7,624 nt of DNA, taken from Phycisphaeraceae bacterium (GTDB taxonomy: Bacteria; Planctomycetota; Phycisphaerae; Phycisphaerales; Phycisphaeraceae). Where the stretch lies: the NCBI GenBank assembly GCA_029260695.1, contig JAJDCT010000410.1, positions 1 to 7,624 on the forward strand. Reading direction: 5' to 3'. Below the pieces are notes generated by a model, which was given only the letters and a program-made list of their open reading frames with translations, was not told the origin of the DNA and searched no databases. Shown here in pieces: positions 1 to 5,261 of the stretch (position 1 is the stretch's first letter; each line of letters begins with the position of its first letter). Position numbers and translations under genes: made by a program.

Positions 1-1
1 A

Positions 2-1309
2 ACCCTCTTCACGATCGCCGCCGTGGCCTGCGTCCTGCTGCTCTGCGCAGCCGTCTGGCTCTGGACCCAACGCCAGGCCCTCCGCGCCGACCGCGACCGC
101 GTCGCCAACGAACTCGCCCAACGTGAAGCCGCCATCGAAGGCTACCTCGACGAGGTCCAACGCCTGCGCGGATCGGTAAATCAAAAAGAAAACCAACTCA
201 CCGAGCAACGCGCCAAACACGAAGGCCTCGACGACAAGTTCAAAGCCCTCGCCAACGACGTCCTCAAACAATCCAACGAGCAGTTCCTCCAACTCGCCAA
301 GAAGACACTGGAAGGCGATCAAAAAGACGCTTCCGCCCAACTCGAACAACGCAAGCAGGCCATCGAATCTCTCATCAAACCCATCCGCGAATCACTGGAC
401 AAGCACAGTAAAGCCGTCACCGACATCGAGAAAGACCGCAAGCAGGACCAGGGGTCACTCCGCCAACACCTATCCTCGATGATCGACGTTCAACGCCGGC
501 TAGGCGACCAGACCACCGCACTCACCACCGCGCTCAAGGGCTCCGCCACCGCGCGCGGCCGATGGGGCGAGATCACCCTCCGCCGCGTCGTCGAGATGGC
601 CGGCATGTCCGCCTACTGCGACTTCGACGAGCAGGTCACCATCTGGAACGGCGAAGCCAGCCTCCGCCCCGACATGGTCGTCAACCTACCCTCCAGCCGA
701 TCCATCGTCATCGACGCCAAGGCCGTCGGCGAAAACTACTTCCAGGCCATGGAAACCGACGACCCCGATCAACGCAAACAGTTCCTCACCCGCCACGCCT
801 CCGACCTCAAGTCCCGTGTCAACGATCTGTCCCGAAAGTCCTACGCCCAGAGCCTCACCCAGGCCCCCGACTTCGTCGTCCTGTTCGTCCCCGGCGAAGC
901 CTTCCTCACCGCCGCCCTCGATGCCGAATCCTCACTCGCCGAATCCGCGATGGCTAACGGCGTCGTCATCGCCACCCCCGCCATCCTCATCAGCCTCCTG
1001 CGCGTCGTAGAAATGGGCTGGCGCGAAACACGCATGGCCGAAAACGCACGCAAAATCAGCGACTTGGGCATGGAACTGCACGAACGCATCGCCGTCGCCA
1101 CCGGCCACATCGACAAACTCGGCTCAAACCTCGGCCGAGCCGTCAAAGCCTACAACGACTTCGTCGGCAGCTTCGAGACAAGAATCGTCTCAAGCGCCCG
1201 CAAGTTCAAAGACCTCGGCGCCGACTCCCCCAAAGAACTCCCCGCCGACCCCGCACCCCAAATCGAGATCATCCCCCGCGAAGTGAAGCAGCCGGCTTCA
1301 ACGGACTGA
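2..1309 (+). CDS. rmuC: RmuC family protein (nuclease-like, DNA recombination), 5' end outside window
   Basis: RmuC limits inversions at short inverted repeats in E. coli and has a PD-(D/E)xK nuclease-like fold. The reading frame is open to the left edge. The first internal start is a GTG at 23, but the hydrophobic stretch already begins before it, so the true start is probably upstream. Counting from the GTG, there is a membrane anchor at about residues 1-14 (longer with the upstream codons), a charged coiled coil at about 20-165, and the RmuC domain at about 170-385. Family motifs are GRWGEITLRRVVEMAG at 179-194, RPD at 216-218 followed by IDAK at 230-233 (the nuclease-like D...DxK pattern), and FVVLFVPGEAF at 284-294. 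The tail is Pro/Glu-rich and unstructured. Codons favour C at the third position. The family call is firm; the biochemical activity is inferred from the family. Confidence 0.93.
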   Translation, partial: TLFTIAAVACVLLLCAAVWLWTQRQALRADRDRVANELAQREAAIEGYLDEVQRLRGSVNQKENQLTEQRAKHEGLDDKFKALANDVLKQSNEQFLQLAKKTLEGDQKDASAQLEQRKQAIESLIKPIRESLDKHSKAVTDIEKDRKQDQGSLRQHLSSMIDVQRRLGDQTTALTTALKGSATARGRWGEITLRRVVEMAGMSAYCDFDEQVTIWNGEASLRPDMVVNLPSSRSIVIDAKAVGENYFQAMETDDPDQRKQFLTRHASDLKSRVNDLSRKSYAQSLTQAPDFVVLFVPGEAFLTAALDAESSLAESAMANGVVIATPAILISLLRVVEMGWRETRMAENARKISDLGMELHERIAVATGHIDKLGSNLGRAVKAYNDFVGSFETRIVSSARKFKDLGADSPKELPADPAPQIEIIPREVKQPASTD

Positions 1310-2236
1310 TCATTTGAGGGGCCGCGCCCGCTTTTTCTTCCACGGCCGCCACTTGAAGTCGTATACAAACACCGGCTTGCCGCACTCCGGGCAGGATTGC
1401 TTCGCGCTGCCGCGCAAGTCATAGTCGCAGTAGATGCACCATGGGGCGACTCCGTCCGGGCAGCACTTCTTGATCTTGGCTTTGACCGATGCGGGGGTAC
1501 TCCTAATGGCTTTGTAGGCCACCCACAGGAAAAAAATTATTAAGAAGATATCAGCGAAAAGCACCAACCACCTTAAAGGTGTATCGGAATACATCATGTA
1601 AACGGTAATTGCTGAGCCAAACATGACAATGTACGCCATTAACTGTGTGAGGCACCCCCATATCGCAGTTCCGGTGTGTTCTTTGCCTTGTAAAAATTGT
1701 GAGATGCTGTCACGTTGGAATTTGGAAGGCAGGTCAAGAGCGGGTAATACATATTCTTGCAATTCTTCTTTGACCGCCGCTATTGGTGGTGGTGTGCCAG
1801 AGTGAGTGGTCACGAGAAGATATAACTGTTCAGAACAGTAAGGGCAGTTTTCCTCTTTGGCGTTAGGCAACGGTTGCCAGCATTTAAGGCAGTAGTGAGG
1901 TCGCCCGTTCTGACTGTTCTTTGTTAGCCAGGTAATAAAAATTTTTCGGTCTTCACCGATTTTCACTAATCCCGTAATTAAGACTGCCGGTAGCATGCAC
2001 ATTGCAAAGGTGAGCATGGCCACCATTTCATCGCGTATGACAACTAGGCAAAAGATGAACAGGACGAAAGCTGTTGCGGATCCGACTTCCCAAACCCTCT
2101 TGGTTAACCTGCTCCTTGTCATCGGATTATCACATACCCGCTTGATGAGGTGGCGGCGCAGAGGCTTTGGAATATCCTTGAGCTCTGGATAGTGGGACCG
2201 GATAAAATAGATGGGTAAGCCCCCCCGTTTAAACAT
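1310..2236 (-). CDS. Membrane protein with two zinc ribbons (308 aa, uncharacterised)
   Basis: I do not recognise a named family. Hydrophobic segments lie at about residues 53-67, 70-91, 191-215 and 221-242. Two CxxC-x11-CxxC zinc ribbons have identical spacing: Cys 116/119/131/134 between segments 2 and 3, and Cys 267/270/282/285 after segment 4. Because two segments separate them, both ribbons should face the same side of the membrane, presumably the cytoplasm. The second ribbon reads CIYCDYDLRG...CPECG, a signature I associate with Phycisphaerae proteins. The C-terminus is very basic. I chose the ATG at 2236, which overlaps the creatininase-like gene by 8 bases and suggests coupled translation. 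A longer frame from 2284 adds an Arg/Cys/Trp-rich stretch that looks like a shadow of the upstream gene. Only a weak GGGG lies 10 bases upstream of the ATG. The gene is much more AT-rich than its neighbours. Function is unknown. Confidence 0.75.
   Translation of the reverse strand: MFKRGGLPIYFIRSHYPELKDIPKPLRRHLIKRVCDNPMTRSRLTKRVWEVGSATAFVLFIFCLVVIRDEMVAMLTFAMCMLPAVLITGLVKIGEDRKIFITWLTKNSQNGRPHYCLKCWQPLPNAKEENCPYCSEQLYLLVTTHSGTPPPIAAVKEELQEYVLPALDLPSKFQRDSISQFLQGKEHTGTAIWGCLTQLMAYIVMFGSAITVYMMYSDTPLRWLVLFADIFLIIFFLWVAYKAIRSTPASVKAKIKKCCPDGVAPWCIYCDYDLRGSAKQSCPECGKPVFVYDFKWRPWKKKRARPLK
1318..1336 (+). terminator. Weak candidate intrinsic terminator of rmuC
   Basis: A short GC stem (GGGC at 1319-1322 pairing with GCCC at 1326-1329, loop of 3) is followed after GC by five Ts at 1332-1336. 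It begins 9 bases after the rmuC stop. It lies inside the 3' end of the opposing gene, where the T-run is its lysine codons, so the T-tract may simply be coding sequence. The stem has only four pairs. Confidence 0.27.
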
Positions 2237-3011
2237 ACGGCAACTGCCCCTTCTTCGCCCCCGACACCTCCACCAACAACTCACTCACCTTCCCCGACAT
2301 CGCCTCAAAGCAGCGTCTACCTTTCTCGGCCGTCGCTTTGGACGGATCACCTGCACCGGTGTCGGGGTGGACCTTCGACCACGGACGGGGGGTCCAGACG
2401 CCGGGTTGGCGGGTGGTCTTTAAATCGATCTCATTCATCGCACCCGGGCCGGCCTGATCCATCGCCACCAGGTCGGGTGTCAGGTGTAGCAGCAGGGCGG
2501 TCTCCAGTTCACCTGCATGGTCTCCCGGGCCATTTCCGGGGGCGCTAAAGATTTCATTCACAACGTCCGGGATCAATTGCCAGAAGTTGACGACGAGGAT
2601 GAGCATGCCCGTCGCCGCTTGCAGATCTCGGACCAACGGCTTGAACTCGTTGCCACCGTGGGCGTTGAGGATGACCAGCCGATCGATATTTTGTTTTTGC
2701 AGTGAGTTGACGACATCCCCGAGGATCGCGGCGGCGGTCGCGGTGCCGATGCTGATGGTGGCGGCCTGATCGAGTTGTTGCGCATCATTCCCAAACGGGA
2801 CAGTCGGCAGCACAACAACTTTCGCCCCACGTTCTACCGCCGCCTCCGCCGCATGTTCCGCCAGACACTGCGCCTCATACACATCCGTCCCGTGCGGCAG
2901 GTGATAGTTGTGCGCCTCGGTTGCGCCCCAGGGCAGCACCGCCACGTTCGGCCGATCATCAAGCAACTGTCGGTAGTTCGCTTCCAACAGGACATGTTTC
3001 CGTGGCGGCAT
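2229..3011 (-). CDS. Creatininase family protein (metal-dependent amidohydrolase), 260 aa
   Basis: Creatininase-fold enzymes use a dinuclear metal centre to open or hydrolyse amide bonds. The family includes creatinine amidohydrolase, the formamide hydrolase ArfB and the mycofactocin peptidase MftE. Visible motifs are LPWGATEAHNYHLPHGTD at residues 26-43 (likely ligands E32, H34, D43), NAHGGN at 116-121 (H118) and HAGELET at 165-171 (E168 or E170). The NAHGGN form differs from the NGHYEN of true creatininase, so creatinine is probably not the substrate; the real one cannot be read from the sequence. The length of about 260 aa is normal. The ATG at 3011 has a strong Shine-Dalgarno; frames extending to 3110 run through a G-rich repeat and add a spurious Gly/Val/Trp stretch. 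It lies between a 102-aa protein gene and a membrane zinc-ribbon gene on the same strand. Confidence 0.9.
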   Translation of the reverse strand: MPPRKHVLLEANYRQLLDDRPNVAVLPWGATEAHNYHLPHGTDVYEAQCLAEHAAEAAVERGAKVVVLPTVPFGNDAQQLDQAATISIGTATAAAILGDVVNSLQKQNIDRLVILNAHGGNEFKPLVRDLQAATGMLILVVNFWQLIPDVVNEIFSAPGNGPGDHAGELETALLLHLTPDLVAMDQAGPGAMNEIDLKTTRQPGVWTPRPWSKVHPDTGAGDPSKATAEKGRRCFEAMSGKVSELLVEVSGAKKGQLPYV

Positions 3012-3017
3012 CCAACA

Positions 3018-3023
3018 ACCTCC
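3018..3023 (-). promoter_or_regulatory. Ribosome binding site fixing the creatininase-family start
   Basis: The minus strand reads GGAGGT, then six bases, then the ATG at 3011. It is a near-perfect Shine-Dalgarno and favours this start over upstream in-frame ATGs at 3068 and 3110. Confidence 0.75.
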
Positions 3024-3075
3024 GAAGATATCTGCATCCGGGAACCCGAGGATAACATCCCCGGCCATATAAAAT

Positions 3076-3134
3076 CCCCCAACCCCCACCCCCCAACCCC
3101 CAACCCCCAACCCCTACTCCCCAACCCCAAACCC
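3076..3134 (-). repeat. G-rich GGGGGTT-type tract, possible G-quadruplex element
   Basis: The + strand shows eight runs of four to six Cs (3076-3080, 3083-3087, 3089-3094, 3097-3101, 3104-3108, 3111-3114, 3119-3122, 3125-3128) plus CCC at 3132-3134, separated mostly by AA. The minus strand, which is the sense strand of the flanking genes, therefore carries nine G-runs of three or more bases with spacers of one to four. That satisfies usual G-quadruplex rules several times over. The tract contains the stop codon of the 102-aa gene and encodes its last residues. It then fills most of the first half of the gap before the creatininase-family gene. Confidence 0.85.
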
Positions 3135-3422
3135 GCCACTACTCATCTTCGGCAACTCCGCATCCACCTCCGGGAAATACCTTCGAATCACCGAGCAATC
3201 GAACTTACTCATGATCGCATCGGCCGGCTCACGTTCGAGCAGGAACTTAAACGCCTTCTCGACAACCTTCGATGGCGCGATCGCACCGTGGCTCCAAAGG
3301 TCGTAGTCCTGGAAGCTGAGGGTGACCTCGTACGCGTGGTGTTTCCCGGCATCGTAGACACTGACCTTGTAGGCCCAGTTGTTCTTGCCCTCGATTTCTT
3401 CACCGACTTCGATCTCGGCCAT
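3114..3422 (-). CDS. Conserved-looking small hypothetical protein (102 aa)
   Basis: I do not recognise a named family. The protein is soluble with no signal peptide or membrane segment. A beta-rich N-terminal half with W16 (NNWAYKVSVYDAG) and the strand EVTLSFQDYDLW leads to a Gly at about 46, a helix with FKFLLEREPADAI, and a final motif FDCSVIRRYFPEVDAELP. The WxYxVxVxD, DYDLWSxG and FLLEREP...F...I..YFP patterns resemble small uncharacterised proteins I recall from diverse bacteria, but I cannot assign a domain number. The ATG at 3422 has a strong Shine-Dalgarno; a frame extending to 3770 runs antisense through the potassium channel gene and is not credible. The last eight or so residues (SGGFGVGE) are encoded by the G-run tract, so the natural C-terminus may be variable. 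It is first in a probable unit with the creatininase-family gene. Confidence 0.8.
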   Translation of the reverse strand: MAEIEVGEEIEGKNNWAYKVSVYDAGKHHAYEVTLSFQDYDLWSHGAIAPSKVVEKAFKFLLEREPADAIMSKFDCSVIRRYFPEVDAELPKMSSGGFGVGE

Positions 3423-3570
3423 GGGTAGCCTCCCTGCGGGTCTTGTCGCTCCAGCACTTGTACAATACCCGGTGTGGCTGGAACGTGGAAGTAGCGGGCT
3501 CGTTAGGCGAGAGCGACAGAGAAACATCCTTGTAAGCTTGTGCATATACATGATCATCGGGGAATAAAGA
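3423..3570. promoter_or_regulatory. Divergent intergenic promoter region
   Basis: These 148 bases separate the 102-aa gene (-) from the potassium channel gene (+) and must hold promoters for both unless one is read from elsewhere. Possible -10 boxes are TATTGT on the minus strand (3462-3467) and TATACA on the plus strand near 3545-3550, neither with a good -35. An 8-base palindrome ATGATCAT lies at 3550-3557. A five-codon frame (MIIGE, 3550-3567) ends three bases before the channel ATG. No operator can be named. Confidence 0.4.
3429..3435 (-). promoter_or_regulatory. Ribosome binding site fixing the start of the 102-aa gene
   Basis: The minus strand reads AGGGAGG, then six bases, then the ATG at 3422. 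This sets the start well inside a longer open frame that continues upstream to 3770. Confidence 0.75.
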
Positions 3571-4299
3571 ATGATGCCAACCGTTCGCGACAGATTGAAA
3601 AGGGTTGTCGAGCAGACCGATACCACCGCCGGCCGGGCGTTCGACTGGTCAATCCAGGCGGTTATTCTCGTCTCGATCATCGGGTTCTGCATCGAGACAC
3701 TGCCAGATCTGCAAGAGGGTACGCGCAGGACGCTCCACGTGATGGAGGTTGTTGCGGTGGTGATATTCACAGCCGAGTACCTGCTCCGGCTGTGGGTTGC
3801 CGACCGGTGGTGGCGGTTTTCGTTTAGTTTCTTTGGGCTGATAGACTTCTTCGCGGTAGCGCCGTTCTACCTGGCGCTGGGGGTTGATCTACGGGGGCTG
3901 CGTGCGGTCCGGTTCTTCCGGGTCTTCCAGTTGTTTAAGTTGATGCGCTATTCCAAGGCCATGCATCTATACGCGGCGGCGTTCAGGGAGATACGCGAGG
4001 AATTGGCTGTCTTTGTCGCGGCGGCAACGATCATGATCTTCTTCGCATCGGTCGGCATCTATTACTTCGAGCACGCGCAGCAGACCGAGGCGTTCGGGTC
4101 GATCTTCCATTGCATGTGGTGGGCGCTGGTGACCATGACCACCGTCGGGTACGGCGATGTCTACCCGATCACCGTGGGGGGCAGGATATTTACCGGCTTG
4201 GTACTGCTGGTCGGGTTGGGCGTGGTGGCGGTCCCGACCGGTCTGTTTGCGTCGGCACTGACCAGGGCCAGGCAGACACAAAATAACGATCCGATCTAA
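3571..4299 (+). CDS. Voltage-gated-type potassium channel, six transmembrane segments (242 aa)
   Basis: This is a tetrameric-channel subunit of the Kv/ion-transport family for K+ passage across the inner membrane. S1 lies at about residues 28-42. S2 is at about 57-76 with E69 and R73 in the typical IFTAEYLLRL pattern. S3 is at about 86-104 with D92. The S4 sensor has positive residues every third position: R108, R111, R114, R117, then Q120, K123, R126. S5 is at about 145-167, the pore helix at about 175-190, the selectivity filter TVGYGD at 191-196, and S6 at about 203-230 with an AVPTGL motif near its end. There is no cyclic-nucleotide or RCK domain; the C-terminus ends about a dozen residues after S6. 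The ATG at 3571 is followed directly by a second ATG; GGGG lies eight bases upstream. Codons favour G at the third position, unlike rmuC. The TAA stop lies in the loop of a terminator hairpin. Confidence 0.95.
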   Translation: MMPTVRDRLKRVVEQTDTTAGRAFDWSIQAVILVSIIGFCIETLPDLQEGTRRTLHVMEVVAVVIFTAEYLLRLWVADRWWRFSFSFFGLIDFFAVAPFYLALGVDLRGLRAVRFFRVFQLFKLMRYSKAMHLYAAAFREIREELAVFVAAATIMIFFASVGIYYFEHAQQTEAFGSIFHCMWWALVTMTTVGYGDVYPITVGGRIFTGLVLLVGLGVVAVPTGLFASALTRARQTQNNDPI

Positions 4300-4310
4300 G
4301 ATCGGTCGTT
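4276..4310 (-). terminator. Intrinsic terminator of rplU, overlapping the end of the channel gene
   Basis: The arms 4285-4296 and 4300-4310 pair over 11 base pairs with one bulged T at 4290 and a three-base loop, TAA, which is the channel gene's stop codon. On the minus strand the stem is followed by ATTTTGTGT (4284-4276), a usable U-tract. It lies about 33 bases after the rplU stop. On the plus strand there is no T-run, so it works best for rplU, though the hairpin could also protect the channel mRNA. Confidence 0.6.
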
Positions 4311-4343
4311 GGACCAGTAGCTATCAGAAAGTAGGCCGTGACC

Positions 4344-4661
4344 TTACGCGTTGATCTTGGTCACCTTGCACTTGATGTAGTGCTGGCGGTGGCCGTTGTT
4401 GCGCTTGTAGGTCTTGCGGCGTTTGAACTTGACGATGGAAACTTTTTCGTTGTCGTCAGGATCAACGATATCGGCGGTGACCGAAGCGCCTGCGATGGCG
4501 GGTTGGCCGATCTTGGCTTGTGCTTCTTCGCCGCCGATCATGAGCACGCGGTCGAAGGTCAAGCTCTGGGCGTCGTCGGGCAGATCGCGCAGGTCGACAC
4601 GGATGACGTCGCCTTCGGAAACCTTGATCTGCGTGCCGGAGTCTTCGATGATCGCGTACAT
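4344..4661 (-). CDS. rplU: 50S ribosomal protein L21
   Basis: L21 is a large-subunit protein that binds 23S rRNA and contacts L20. The 105-aa length is normal for the family. Diagnostic features are the N-terminus MYAIIEDSGTQIKVSEGDVI, a central VLMIGG segment, and the basic C-terminal KFKRRKTYKRNNGHRQHY (about residues 78-95), the conserved RNA-binding region. The ATG at 4661 has CAGGA seven bases upstream. L21 is typically followed by rpmA (L27) and often obgE; here the downstream neighbour is the converging channel gene, so rpmA must lie elsewhere. The leader carries a promoter candidate, a tandem repeat and a hairpin, and a terminator lies just beyond the stop, so the gene is probably monocistronic. 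Confidence 0.97.
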   Translation of the reverse strand: MYAIIEDSGTQIKVSEGDVIRVDLRDLPDDAQSLTFDRVLMIGGEEAQAKIGQPAIAGASVTADIVDPDDNEKVSIVKFKRRKTYKRNNGHRQHYIKCKVTKINA

Positions 4662-4680
4662 GGCGGGGTCCTGTCTTGTG

Positions 4681-4700
4681 CCGGTAGGGTCTGATACCGG
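4681..4700 (-). promoter_or_regulatory. Leader hairpin upstream of rplU
   Basis: A perfect six-base inverted repeat (CCGGTA at 4681-4686, TACCGG at 4695-4700) with an eight-base loop lies 19 bases before the L21 start codon. It sits downstream of the promoter candidate and so inside the predicted 5' leader. L21 leaders that bind ribosomal protein are known in Firmicutes; whether this is comparable is inference. Confidence 0.45.
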
Positions 4701-4705
4701 GGGTC

Positions 4706-4723
4706 GGGTGCTTAGGGTGCTTA
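4706..4723 (-). repeat. Tandem 9-base direct repeat in rplU leader
   Basis: GGGTGCTTA occurs twice head to tail on the + strand (4706-4714 and 4715-4723); on the rplU sense strand it reads TAAGCACCC twice. It lies between the promoter candidate and the leader hairpin. Confidence 0.8.
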
Positions 4724-4736
4724 AATCGAGCCGGGT

Positions 4737-4764
4737 AGTCTAGCAACCCGGCGGGGGATTGCAA
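4737..4764 (-). promoter_or_regulatory. Candidate sigma70-type promoter for rplU
   Basis: On the minus strand TTGCAA (4764-4759) and TAGACT (4742-4737) are separated by 16 bases, each matching four of six consensus positions. Transcription would start near 4730, giving a leader of about 70 bases that includes the tandem repeat and the hairpin. Confidence 0.35.
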
Positions 4765-4766
4765 CG

Positions 4767-4802
4767 CGGGCCCCGGGTATGTCGGCAGGCACAGCCGGCC
4801 CG
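4767..4802. other. GC-rich inverted repeat after the lipoprotein operon
   Basis: CGGGCC at 4767-4772 can pair with GGCCCG at 4797-4802, with a small inner stem (GGC 4784-4786, GCC 4794-4796). It lies about 45 bases past the stop of the last operon gene and just above the rplU promoter candidate. There is no T-tract, so a factor-independent terminator is not supported; it may be a 3' mRNA structure. Confidence 0.3.
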
Positions 4803-4847
4803 GAGCAACATGTTATGTCTTTGATGTCAGTTACTTACAGCAAGCAT

Positions 4848-5261
4848 CTATTTGGCCGGGCGTATCTCCAGCCGCCAGTCCAAGGCCTCGTTACTCATCG
4901 CCGAGCCCTCCATGAAGACCTGCAGCCGCGGGGGCAGGACCATGAACCGCCAGTCGGACGCCGGACTCAGAGGTTGGCCGTCCCTGGCGAGGAAGACATA
5001 TCGGTACTGGGCGTTGACCGGCTTGTCGTCACGCAGTCGGATCGGCACGGTCACGCTCATCGGGGTCTGCCCATCTAACCGCACGATCGGCTTGGCGTAG
5101 GACAGGTGATTCCCAAGGTTCCCCTCGGTGGCGATCTGTGGGTACCGCACCTCCGAGATGTTGTCGGGCTTCACCGCGTGGGGCGGCTTGTCGACTACGT
5201 CACAAGCGGTCAGTGCAAAGGGGATAACGAGCAGCGCGGCCAGCAGGTTCAGACGTTTCAT
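4848..5261 (-). CDS. YcfL/DUF1425-like lipoprotein (137 aa)
   Basis: The family is small periplasm-facing lipoproteins of unknown function. In enterobacteria ycfL sits directly beside lpoB. The signal peptide MKRLNLLAALLVIPFALTAC has lipobox LTAC with the modified Cys at 20. The mature part is one beta-rich domain of about 115 residues, including SYAKPIVRL, MSVTVPIRLRD, QYRYVFLARDGQPLSP and DWRFMVLPPRLQVFMEG, as expected for DUF1425. The residue after the Cys is Asp, which in E. coli keeps a lipoprotein in the inner membrane; the rule is untested here. The ATG at 5261 overlaps the previous gene's stop as ATGA, and AAGGAG lies seven bases upstream. It is the last gene of the three-lipoprotein operon. 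The family call is from pattern memory, supported by the gene neighbourhood. Confidence 0.8.
   Translation of the reverse strand: MKRLNLLAALLVIPFALTACDVVDKPPHAVKPDNISEVRYPQIATEGNLGNHLSYAKPIVRLDGQTPMSVTVPIRLRDDKPVNAQYRYVFLARDGQPLSPASDWRFMVLPPRLQVFMEGSAMSNEALDWRLEIRPAK

Noticed and set aside
562..957. Arg/Pro/His-rich 131-codon frame on the + strand
   Set aside because: It is an alternate frame of the rmuC coding sequence, with composition typical of a GC-rich shadow frame.
1284..1300. Six-base inverted repeat near the end of rmuC, as terminator of the minus-strand unit
   Set aside because: The TGAAGC/GCTTCA stem has no T-tract on the minus strand and lies in coding sequence; chance is the simpler explanation.
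2237..2284. N-terminal extension of the zinc-ribbon membrane protein
   Set aside because: The extra 16 residues (Arg/Cys/Trp-rich) lie entirely within the creatininase-family coding region and look like an out-of-frame shadow.
3012..3110. N-terminal extension of the creatininase-family protein
   Set aside because: The added Gly/Val/Trp residues come from the G-run tract, and a strong ribosome binding site fixes the start at 3011.
3076..3134. C-rich tract as a CRISPR array or true telomere repeat
   Set aside because: Units are 6-8 bases of irregular length with no spacers, and it sits inside a gene cluster, so neither applies.
2775..3428. Open frame of 217 codons on the + strand
   Set aside because: It runs through the C-run tract giving a Pro/Asn low-complexity stretch and is antisense to two well-supported genes with strong ribosome binding sites.
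3423..3770. Upstream extension of the 102-aa gene frame
   Set aside because: It would run antisense through the potassium channel N-terminus. The Shine-Dalgarno at 3429-3435 and the change in residue character support the start at 3422.
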